Assembly: GCA_945870175.1 (NCBI GenBank)
Contig: CAMBRJ010000002.1
Location: forward strand, 1-40,862
Reading direction: 5' to 3'
DNA: 40,862 bases
Source: Gemmatimonas phototrophica
GTDB taxonomy: Bacteria; Gemmatimonadota; Gemmatimonadetes; Gemmatimonadales; Gemmatimonadaceae
A program made the translations under genes and the position numbers. Positions 18,324 through 26,381 of the stretch are shown here, in pieces. The notes under the pieces are model-generated. The model was given only the letters and a program-made list of their open reading frames with translations, had not been told where the DNA came from and did not search any database. Numbering within the stretch: the stretch's first letter is position 1; every line of letters begins with the position of its first letter.

Positions 18324-18430
18324 ACACGCGGTCGTATGACGTTCGGCACGCCAGAGGTCGTCGCCGAGCAGGAGCCACGGTAGCAACACGGCGGCTGGCG
18401 TGCCGCGGGAATAGGCGGTAGCGTGCGACC
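18324..18430. repeat. Imperfect inverted repeat H6 directly upstream of the GMC oxidoreductase start codon
   Basis: Perfect 11-bp stem CGGCACGCCAG (18344-18354)/CTGGCGTGCCG (18395-18405), outer stem GGTCGTA (18330-18336)/TGCGACC (18424-18430); 13-nt direct repeat ACACGCGATCGCA/ACACGCGGTCGTA at the 5' side. Confidence 0.55.
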
Positions 18431-20551
18431 GTGACCGCCATCCGTCCAGAGATCCGCACGCCCCCCCGCGTGGTGTTGCCGCACCTCTCGCGGCCGCAGC
18501 GCGCGTCCTTGGCGGCGCTTGCCCCGTGTGTACTCCGGGGGGCGCCGCCAAGCGCCGAGTCTGCGGCCGCGTTCGTCGCCCGATGTGATGCGCGACTGGA
18601 GTTACTCCCCGCGCATCGTCGCGCGCAGCTGGGGCTCGCCCTCGATGTCCTTGGTGGGCGCACGTCGGTGATGCTGGCCATTGGCAAAGCGACGCGCTTC
18701 GCGGCGTTGTCGGCGGACGATCAGACGCGTTGCTTCGATCGTTGGCTCAACTCGGCGCTCGCCCCGCTGCGCTCAGCCTCGCATTCCGTGCGTCGCCTGT
18801 TATTGGCGGTGCACTACGCGCGCCCGGACGTCACTGAGGCCATTGGCTACGCGGGGCCGATGCACCTGCGGTCACCGCGGGTGCCATGGGAAGGCCCGCT
18901 GCCCGGGGTCACTCGGCCCGACGAGCCGGTGGCGCGCGGTCCGGTCGCGCTGCCCACGATCATCGCCCCCGACCCGCTCCCACGCGGGGTGATTCCCGCC
19001 GTTGCCCTGCGCGCCGACCTGCATCGCACCGCCGATGTGGTTGTCATCGGCACTGGCGCTGGCGGCGCGGTCACGGCCGCCCGACTGGCCGAAGCCGGCT
19101 TCGAGGTGGTCGTGTTGGAGTCTGGCGCCTATCGCACGCGCGCCGATTTCAACGAACGGGAGGCCGAGCTCACCGAGCAGCTGTACGCCGACGGCGCGTT
19201 GCGGACCACCGACGATGCGTCGGTGGCATTGGTGCAGGGCAATACCGTGGGTGGATCCACCACGGTGAACTGGATGATCATGCTGCGCACGCCGGACTTC
19301 GTGCTCGATCAGTGGGCCACGGAATCCGGCGTGTATGGCATGACGCCGCGGGAGATGGGCCCCGTGTTCGAGCGCGTGGAGCGTGAGGTGCACGCCAGCG
19401 CCGTCCCCGAAGATGCCCATTCTGCCAACAACCGCATCCTGCTGGACGGGGCGCGGTCCCTCGGCTGGAAGGTGTCGACCGCGCAGATTAACGCCACCAA
19501 CTGCGTGCGTTGCGGCTTTTGCGGCGTGGGATGTCGGCATGACGCCAAGCAGTCTACGTTGGTGACGTTCGTGCCACGTGCGCTCACGGCCGGGGCCACG
19601 CTGCATGCCGATACGCACGTCGATCGGATCGAGATCCGCGAACGCGATACCGGATCGGGCACGCCGCCGCTCAAGCGCGTGCACGCCACCGTGCGCGATC
19701 CGTATTCGGGGCGCCCCGCACGCATGCTCACCATTGATGCACCTATCGTGGTCGTGGCCGGCGGCGCCATCGGCACACCGGCGCTGCTCCAACGCTCGGG
19801 GCTCGGTGGTGGCGGCGTGGGCCAGTGGCTGCGGCTGCATCCCACGACGGCGGTGTGGGGGCGGTATGATCGTGAGATCGTGACCAGCACCGGCATTCCG
19901 CTTACCACCATGTGCGATGAACATCTGCGCTGGCGAGGCACCGACTTCGGCTTCTGGATCGAAACGCCGCCGATGCATCCTTCGTTCACGGCGGCGGCCA
20001 TGCCCGGATTCGGTCAGTCACACCGCACCTTGATGTCGTCGTTCAACCAGCTCGGCGTGCTGATCGGTCTTACCCGCGACGGGGCCGAGCGCACACGTTC
20101 GAGCGGTCGCGTGCGAGTGAATCGGCGCGGCGAGACGTCGATCGCGTACGCGCTCACGGCGGAGGACCAACGCCGGGTACGCGCTTCGCTGTCGGCGACG
20201 GCGCAACTGCATTTCGCGGCTGGCGCTCGTGAAGTGGGGACCATGCACTCCACGCCGATCGTGGTCCGGTCGGCGGCCGATGTGGCTCGTCTCCAAGAAG
20301 GCTCCGTCGGTCCGAATCGGATCGGGCTCTTTTCAGCCCACGTGAACGGCACCTGTCGCATGGGCACCGATCCGTCCACGTCAGGCGCGACCCCGGAAGG
20401 CGAGCGGCACGGCGTGCGTGGGCTGTACATTTCCGATGGGTCCCTGCTGCCCACGTCACTCGGGGTAAACCCGCAGGAAACGATCATGGCGGTCGCGACC
20501 GTGCTCGCCGAGCGCATGGTGATGCGCCATGCCGGTGTGACCCGCACGTAG
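18431..20551 (+). CDS. GMC family / long-chain-alcohol-oxidase-like FAD oxidoreductase
   Basis: GTG start; VVVIGTGAGGAVTAARLAEAGFEVVVLESG, NTVGGSTTVNWM, NCVRCGFCGVGCRHDAKQSTL, C-terminal LYISDGSLLPTSLGVNPQETIMAVA. Confidence 0.88.
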   Translation: MTAIRPEIRTPPRVVLPHLSRPQRASLAALAPCVLRGAPPSAESAAAFVARCDARLELLPAHRRAQLGLALDVLGGRTSVMLAIGKATRFAALSADDQTRCFDRWLNSALAPLRSASHSVRRLLLAVHYARPDVTEAIGYAGPMHLRSPRVPWEGPLPGVTRPDEPVARGPVALPTIIAPDPLPRGVIPAVALRADLHRTADVVVIGTGAGGAVTAARLAEAGFEVVVLESGAYRTRADFNEREAELTEQLYADGALRTTDDASVALVQGNTVGGSTTVNWMIMLRTPDFVLDQWATESGVYGMTPREMGPVFERVEREVHASAVPEDAHSANNRILLDGARSLGWKVSTAQINATNCVRCGFCGVGCRHDAKQSTLVTFVPRALTAGATLHADTHVDRIEIRERDTGSGTPPLKRVHATVRDPYSGRPARMLTIDAPIVVVAGGAIGTPALLQRSGLGGGGVGQWLRLHPTTAVWGRYDREIVTSTGIPLTTMCDEHLRWRGTDFGFWIETPPMHPSFTAAAMPGFGQSHRTLMSSFNQLGVLIGLTRDGAERTRSSGRVRVNRRGETSIAYALTAEDQRRVRASLSATAQLHFAAGAREVGTMHSTPIVVRSAADVARLQEGSVGPNRIGLFSAHVNGTCRMGTDPSTSGATPEGERHGVRGLYISDGSLLPTSLGVNPQETIMAVATVLAERMVMRHAGVTRT

Positions 20552-20603
20552 TGCGCAATTCTGTCCCATCAATGTTCCCGTCCTCCGACCACGAACGCCC
20601 GAT

Positions 20604-21176
20604 ATGAGTAAGGGAGAAAAGAAACGCCGCCGCGCGCTCGACGCGTATTCGATGCTGCAGCGCGCCGCCTCGATGGCGTCGGCGCAGGTCGAGCAGGCCG
20701 TGCATCCGTTCGGGCTCTCGGCGTCGCAGTTCGGAGTGCTGGAAACGCTGGAATTGCGCGGGCCGGTGCATCAGCAGGAGTTGGCCGTAGCGCTCGGGCG
20801 CAGCAAGGCGCAGATGACGGCGATCATCGACGCGCTCGAAGCGCGGGGCTGGGCGCGCCGCGAGCGACACGCCACTGATCGACGGTTCATCTCGGTCTAT
20901 CTCACCGACGACGGGCGCGAAGTGCTGGTGAGCACCGCCCCGGCACGGAGTGATGCGATCGTGGCGATCATGGCCGAATTGAGTGGTGAGCAACGCGCAC
21001 GCCTGGCGCGGCTGTGCCGGCGGCTGTTGCGCGTGCTCGATCCCGATCAGGCGAACGAGTTGGCCGACGACGTGACCGATGATGCGACGGTAGACGTGCA
21101 CGACGAACACGACGATGATTCTGATGACGCGCTGGAGACTCCGGCCGTCGAGACTCCGCTTCCTTCTCCGACGTAA
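20604..21176 (+). CDS. MarR family transcriptional regulator with acidic C-terminal tail
   Basis: wHTH region LSASQFGVLETLELRGPVHQQELAVALGRSKAQMTAIIDALEARGWARRERHATDRRFISVYLTDDG; tail DDVTDDATVDVHDEHDDDSDD. Confidence 0.9.
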   Translation: MSKGEKKRRRALDAYSMLQRAASMASAQVEQAVHPFGLSASQFGVLETLELRGPVHQQELAVALGRSKAQMTAIIDALEARGWARRERHATDRRFISVYLTDDGREVLVSTAPARSDAIVAIMAELSGEQRARLARLCRRLLRVLDPDQANELADDVTDDATVDVHDEHDDDSDDALETPAVETPLPSPT

Positions 21177-21179
21177 TCG

Positions 21180-22346
21180 ATGGCCGGACGGCACTTTCTT
21201 CAGATCCCGGGACCGACACCGGTTCCCGACCGACTGCTGCGCGCCATGCACCGAGCGATGGAGGATCATCGCTCGTCGGCATTTCCGGCGCTGACGCGAT
21301 CGATCCTCTCGCGACTGCCTCAGGTCGTCCATCAGACCAAGGGCGAGCCGTTCGTTTTCCCGGCCACGGGTACCGCGATGTGGGAAGCGGCGCTGGTGAA
21401 CACGGTGAATCCCGGCGCACGACTCCTGGCCGTTCGCTTCGGACAGTTCTCGCACTTGTTCATTCAGACCGCGCGCGCCCTCGGTTATCAGGTAGACGTG
21501 ATCGAAGAGCCGTGGGGTGAGGTGGCCGATCCGGCCCGAATCGAAGCGGCGCTGGCCGCCGACACGGCGCATGAGATTCAAGGTGTGCTGCTGGTGCACA
21601 ACGAAACGGCCACCGGTGTCACGAGTGATGTGGCCGCCGTGCGCGCCGCGATCGATCGCGCACAGCATCCGGCGCTGCTGTTCGTGGACGGCGTGAGTTC
21701 GATTGCCAGCCTCGATTTTCAGTTCGATGCGTGGGGGGTAGACTGTGCCATCACGGGCACGCAGAAGGGCTTCATGTTGCCGGCCGGGCTCGGCATCCTC
21801 TACCTGAGCGAGAAAGCACTCGCGCGAGTGGACCGCTGCACGATGCCGCGCGCGTACTTCGATCTGCGCCCGATGCGCACGAACAACGCGCAGGGATTCT
21901 TTCCGAGCACGCCGGCGCTGTCGCTGCTGTTCGGTCTCGACGAAGCGCTCACGATGCTGCTGGACGAAGGCATGGCGGCGGTGGCCGAGCGTCACCGGTT
22001 TCTGGCCAATGGTGTGCGCGCGGCGGTGCAGGCGTGGGGGCTGCGGCAGTGTGCGAAGCGGCCCGAGATCGCCTCGAATTCACTCACGGCCGTGATGGTG
22101 CCCGAGGGGTACGACGCGCGCCACGTGATCGAGATGGCGTTCACGCGCTACGATATTTCGCTGGGATCGGGGCTGAACGAAGTCGCCGGCAAGGTCTTCC
22201 GCATCGGCCATATCGGCGATACGAACAGTCTCACGCTGGCCGGTGCGTTGTCGGGTGTGGAGATGGCGCTGTGCGATGCGGGCATTCCGATCACGCTTGG
22301 CAGTGGCGTCGGTGCCGCGCTCCAGCAGTGGCGGGTGTCGGCATGA
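21180..22346 (+). CDS. Pyridoxal-phosphate aminotransferase, alanine/serine-glyoxylate aminotransferase family
   Basis: 388 aa; QIPGPTPVPDRLLRAMHRAMEDHRS, LLFVDGVSSIASLDFQFDAWGVDCAITGTQKGFMLPAGLGIL, FRIGHIGD. Confidence 0.93.
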   Translation: MAGRHFLQIPGPTPVPDRLLRAMHRAMEDHRSSAFPALTRSILSRLPQVVHQTKGEPFVFPATGTAMWEAALVNTVNPGARLLAVRFGQFSHLFIQTARALGYQVDVIEEPWGEVADPARIEAALAADTAHEIQGVLLVHNETATGVTSDVAAVRAAIDRAQHPALLFVDGVSSIASLDFQFDAWGVDCAITGTQKGFMLPAGLGILYLSEKALARVDRCTMPRAYFDLRPMRTNNAQGFFPSTPALSLLFGLDEALTMLLDEGMAAVAERHRFLANGVRAAVQAWGLRQCAKRPEIASNSLTAVMVPEGYDARHVIEMAFTRYDISLGSGLNEVAGKVFRIGHIGDTNSLTLAGALSGVEMALCDAGIPITLGSGVGAALQQWRVSA

Positions 22347-23341
22347 GCGCCTTGTCGACGAACACGAAGGACGTCCGCGTGGTGGTCACGCGGAAGATGC
22401 CGGCCGCGGTGGAAGCGGAGATCGCGTCGCGCTACGACGCCTTGTTCAACAAGACCGATCTGGCGCTCGCCCCCGAGCAGTTGAAGCAAGTGTTGCAGCA
22501 AGCGGACATTGTGATGACCACGGTGACCGATCGGTGGACCGAAGAGATCTTCAACACGCCAGGCATCCGGGCGCGCATGTTGTGCAACGTGGGTATGGGG
22601 GTCAATCACATCAATGTGGCCGCCGCCAAGCGCGCCGGCATGACCATCAGTAACACGCCCGATGTCGTCACGGATGACACGGCCGACATCGCGATCGCGC
22701 TGATGCTGATGACGATGCGCCGGTTGGGCGAGGGCGAGCGGCATGTGCGCGGCGGTGCGTGGGGTGGACTACGCCCCACGTTCATGCTGGGGCGCACCCT
22801 TCGCGGCAAAACGCTCGGCATCGTGGGCTACGGTCGGATCGGTCGCGCGGTGGCGCGTCAGGCCGCGGCTGCGTTCGATATGAAGATCATCTATCATGCG
22901 CCGCGGGAACCGCGCATCGATGATCCGGCCACGGCGGGCCCGGCGGGCGCTGAACGCGTGGATTCGTTGGAAACGTTGCTGGCGCGCGCCGATGTGGTGT
23001 CGCTGCATTGCCCCGCCACACCCGAAACGCGTCACCTCATGAACGCGCGTACGCTCGCGCTGATGCCCGCGCATGCGTATCTGGTGAACACCGCGCGCGG
23101 TGACGTGATCGACGAAGCGGCGCTCGCGTCAGTACTGAAAGAGCGAAAGATCGCCGGCGCTGGTATCGATGTGTATGAGTTCGAACCCAGCGTGACGGCC
23201 GAGCTCATGGAGCTCGAGAACGTGGTGTTGTTGCCGCACCTGGGCAGCGCCACCATCGAGACGCGCACCAACATGGGCATGCGCGCGCTGTCGAACCTCG
23301 ATTCGTTCGTTCAGACCGGGAGCGTCAGCGACCCGGTCTGA
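22343..23341 (+). CDS. D-2-hydroxyacid dehydrogenase (glyoxylate/hydroxypyruvate reductase-like)
   Basis: ATGA overlap with the aminotransferase; GKTLGIVGYGRIGRAVARQA, DVVSLHCPATPETRHLMNARTLALMPAHAYLVNTARGDVIDEAAL. Confidence 0.93.
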   Translation: MSALSTNTKDVRVVVTRKMPAAVEAEIASRYDALFNKTDLALAPEQLKQVLQQADIVMTTVTDRWTEEIFNTPGIRARMLCNVGMGVNHINVAAAKRAGMTISNTPDVVTDDTADIAIALMLMTMRRLGEGERHVRGGAWGGLRPTFMLGRTLRGKTLGIVGYGRIGRAVARQAAAAFDMKIIYHAPREPRIDDPATAGPAGAERVDSLETLLARADVVSLHCPATPETRHLMNARTLALMPAHAYLVNTARGDVIDEAALASVLKERKIAGAGIDVYEFEPSVTAELMELENVVLLPHLGSATIETRTNMGMRALSNLDSFVQTGSVSDPV

Positions 23342-23432
23342 CGCCGCACGAAATTCAAGGTATGCCCCGCGCCACCCCCGCCGCTTAGGTTGCGTTCACG
23401 CTGGTGCACAGGCTCCGGTGCTTCCGGTTGCC

Positions 23433-23489
23433 CCCACACGTTCGCCTCCAAACGGCTTCCCCAGCCCCAACACGTTCCCCACCGTGGTC
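23433..23489. repeat. Dispersed repeat copy A of a ~58-bp element (other copy 37962-38019)
   Basis: CCCACACGTTCGCCTCCAAACGGCTTCCCCAGCCCCAACACGTTCCCCACCGTGGTC; about 48 of 58 aligned positions match copy B; contains ACACGTTC twice. Confidence 0.85.
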
Positions 23490-23537
23490 CATGCTGGGTT
23501 GTCCGACGAGCTCCACCCCTCACCACCCGTTCCCCGG

Positions 23538-24359
23538 GTGGTGGGTTCGCTGTTGCACTTTGCGGAGATCCGGTCGCGCTTTCTGCCGCACCCGCACGAC
23601 GTCATCGTCTGCCTGCCGCCCGATTATGCGCTGAACAGCGACCGACGCTATCCCGTGCTGTATCTGCACGATGGGCAGAACGTGTTCGATGACCTCGCGC
23701 TGTCGCCGTTCGGTGTGCAGTGGGGCATCGACACCACGGCGCGTGCGCTGATGCATGCGCAGGTGATCGAACCGCTCATCATTGTCGCGATCGGCAATGC
23801 CGGCCGCGATCGCATCGACGAGTACACGCCCACGCGCGACAACGCGCACGATGCCGGCGGTCTGGCCGATCGGTACGGCCAGATGCTCGCGTATGAGCTC
23901 AAGCCGTGGGTGGATCACAACTGGCGTACGCGTCGCGGCGCGCGTGACACGGGACTGGCCGGCAGCTCACTGGGCGGACTCCTTACGCTGCATCTCGGGC
24001 TCACCCACTCGGCGGTGTTTGGCAAGCTCGGCCTCCTCTCGCCGAGCGTGTGGTGGGACGAGCGCTGGATTGTGCGTCAGTTGGTGGCCAATAACGGGAT
24101 GCGTCCTGAGCTCAAGATCTGGCTCGATGTGGGGACCGCCGAGCAGCGTATGCTCAAGGGCACGCGGTTGCTGTATCGCATGCTGCTGCGCAAGGGGTGG
24201 CAGCCCGGTCACGATCTGCTGTACATGGAAGCCGATGGCGCGCTCCATGACGAGCGGGCGTGGGGTGAGCGATCGGGTTTGTTCCTGCGCTTCCTGTTTC
24301 CCGCCATGTCGTCGTCCGTCGATGCGATGGCAACAGCGATGTCGTCGGGGATGTCATGA
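23538..24359 (+). CDS. Alpha/beta hydrolase-fold esterase (PF00756-like)
   Basis: RRYPVLYLHDGQNVFDD, GLAGSSLGGLLTLHLGL (GxSxG). Track ORF begins at 23418, but residues 1-40 are low-complexity and overlap repeat A, so a GTG start near 23538/23541 is favoured. Confidence 0.85.
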   Translation: MVGSLLHFAEIRSRFLPHPHDVIVCLPPDYALNSDRRYPVLYLHDGQNVFDDLALSPFGVQWGIDTTARALMHAQVIEPLIIVAIGNAGRDRIDEYTPTRDNAHDAGGLADRYGQMLAYELKPWVDHNWRTRRGARDTGLAGSSLGGLLTLHLGLTHSAVFGKLGLLSPSVWWDERWIVRQLVANNGMRPELKIWLDVGTAEQRMLKGTRLLYRMLLRKGWQPGHDLLYMEADGALHDERAWGERSGLFLRFLFPAMSSSVDAMATAMSSGMS

Positions 24360-25090
24360 AAGACCTGATCGGCGACAGCTTCACGCAGTTCACGCCGAAG
24401 GCGTTCACGTTCCTGCGCGGCATCGCCAAGAACAACCGCAAGGAATGGTTCGAGGCGCATCGCGCGGATTTCGAACGTGAGATCAAGCGGCCGCTGGCGT
24501 TGCTCGTGGAAGAGGTGGATGTGCATCTCGCTACGATGGCGCCGGAGATCGTGGGCTCGCCGAAGAAGTCGGTGTTTCGTATTCACCGCGATGTGCGCTT
24601 CTCCAAGAACAAGGCCCCGTACAAGACGCACGCGGCGTGCTGGTTCTTTCACCGCGATGCGGGACGCGGCGTGGGCACCGAAGCGGTACACGGCGGCGCC
24701 GGCTTTTACTTCCACATCGAGCCCGGCAAATCGTTCTGCGGCGGCGGCATCTGGATGCCGCCGCGCTCGGCGGTGCACAAGATCCGTCAGGCGCTCACCG
24801 ATGACCTGGACGGATTCGAGGAGATCGTAAAGGGTCGCGCGTTCCGTCGTCGCTTTGGCGATCTGGATACGGATGGCATGCTCACGAGGCTGCCTCGTGG
24901 ATTTGCCGCCGATCATCCGGCGGAAGCCTGGCTGCGGTATCAGTCGTACACGGCGTGGACGGAGCTCACGCCGGAGGAGGTGACGAGCCCTCAGCTCCCG
25001 CAGACGCTGGCCAAGCATTTCAAGGCGATGACGCCGTTTGTGCGGTGGTTGAATACTGCGTTGGGGCTGGGTGTGGCGACGAGCCGCTAG
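24356..25090 (+). CDS. DUF2461 domain-containing protein
   Basis: ATGA overlap with esterase; FTPKAFTFLRGIAKNNRKEWFEAHRADFEREIKRPLALLVEEV, KSVFRIHRDVRFSKNKAPYKTHAACWF, AGFYFHIEPG. Confidence 0.92.
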   Translation: MKDLIGDSFTQFTPKAFTFLRGIAKNNRKEWFEAHRADFEREIKRPLALLVEEVDVHLATMAPEIVGSPKKSVFRIHRDVRFSKNKAPYKTHAACWFFHRDAGRGVGTEAVHGGAGFYFHIEPGKSFCGGGIWMPPRSAVHKIRQALTDDLDGFEEIVKGRAFRRRFGDLDTDGMLTRLPRGFAADHPAEAWLRYQSYTAWTELTPEEVTSPQLPQTLAKHFKAMTPFVRWLNTALGLGVATSR

Positions 25091-25108
25091 GTCGTTCACT
25101 GCCAACGG

Positions 25109-25171
25109 CTTAACTGAAAACAGCCGAACTGCTTCCTCGGGAGTTGGCAGTTCGCGGAGTCCGCAGTTCAA
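25109..25171. repeat. Intergenic imperfect inverted repeat H4 (GAACTGC-word family)
   Basis: Left CTTAACTGAAAACAGCCGAACTGC; reverse complement of right TTGAACTGCGGACTCCGCGAACTGCC; roughly 8-nt words; 18 nt after the DUF2461 stop. Confidence 0.7.
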
Positions 25172-25214
25172 TAACCCCACCGGTACCGCCCGCCCCCGCC
25201 TCCGGTGAGATTCA

Positions 25215-26042
25215 ATGTTCATGTCGAAGTCGCTGAAACTCACGCTGGACATTCTGATCGGTGCCGCCATACCGATCCTTGTCCTGAAGTACGGGACCGC
25301 ACCGCTCGGGGCGCTCAATGCGTACCTCACGGCCGCCATGATCCCGGTGGTCTGGGTACTCCTTGATCTCCTGGTGATTACCCGGCGCTTCAACTTCATC
25401 ACGGCGTTCGTCGGTCTGACGTCGCTGATGCGCGGAGCCCTCGCCTTCTGGTACGTGGATGGGCTGCTGTTCGCGGTCAAGGACAGTGTCAGCTACGTGG
25501 TGTCCTTTCTGGTGTTCGGCGTCACGGCGCTGCTCGGGTCGCCTGTCACGCGCGCGATCGCGCTGCAGGGGTTGAGCCCCGACACGCCGGAACGTGAGCA
25601 GCAGATGAAGCGCTTGCTGGATGAGCCGACGGTCGGGTCCGCGATGAAGAAGGCGGGCATTTTGATCGGGGTGACGAATCTGGCCGCCGGTGCGGTGAAC
25701 TTCGTGATCAATTACCGCGTGGTGCTCGCGCCATTCAACACGCCGGCGTTCAATGACCAGGTCGCCAATGTGAACGCGATCACCCGGTTCGTTCTCGTGC
25801 TGCCGGACATGGTCGCGATCTTTTTCGCCTTCTCGATGATGTACAAGGCGATGTACGCCCTGCTGCCGGCCGACCAAGGGTCCGATGCGGAAGCGGGAGA
25901 ATTCTGGACGCTGCTGGCGCGTCGCGAGGCGGCGCTGGTGACGGCGGGCGATGCGGGTGTCGCGAGCAGCGCGGTGCTTGACGCTGGCGACGTACACAGC
26001 CGCGCGGCGCGTCAGGCCCGCGAAGAGTTCGGTCTGAGCTGA
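25215..26042 (+). CDS. VC0807-like multi-spanning membrane protein
   Basis: 275 aa; LDILIGAAIPILVLKYGTAPLGALNAYLTAAMIPVVWVLLDLLVITRRFNFITAF; internal MSKSLKLTLD also a possible start. Confidence 0.75.
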   Translation: MFMSKSLKLTLDILIGAAIPILVLKYGTAPLGALNAYLTAAMIPVVWVLLDLLVITRRFNFITAFVGLTSLMRGALAFWYVDGLLFAVKDSVSYVVSFLVFGVTALLGSPVTRAIALQGLSPDTPEREQQMKRLLDEPTVGSAMKKAGILIGVTNLAAGAVNFVINYRVVLAPFNTPAFNDQVANVNAITRFVLVLPDMVAIFFAFSMMYKAMYALLPADQGSDAEAGEFWTLLARREAALVTAGDAGVASSAVLDAGDVHSRAARQAREEFGLS

Positions 26043-26381
26043 GGCATGCTGCTGCGCGCGACGCGCAGGATGTCGGCGGCGGTATCAAACGTGGTCTGAA
26101 GCACCCGCAGCCCCGTTGGGAATGGTATCGCCAGCCGGAGGCGCCACGATCGGCGCGTCGTGGTTGCAGCCGACGACGGGAAGCCGTGCCGCGCATTCAA
26201 CGATTGTACCGCAGCAATCGGACTGCATCGCCTATGCGGACCTGAGACGCGGTCGTGACTTTCGCGTGACGCAACCGTATCGGCTTCTTCGGAGCGCTCC
26301 GCCTATGTCCGTCGTCCGACACGACCCCGACACCGGTCGTTTCACCCGCTACGCGTTTACTATCTCGAGGACGTTGGCACT

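Noticed and set aside
18872-19978. 368-aa minus-strand ORF inside the GMC oxidoreductase
   Set aside because: Antisense artefact; no domain recognised.
26012-26200. 62-aa minus ORF near 26.1 kb
   Set aside because: TTG start, no motif, composition not protein-like; left as intergenic.
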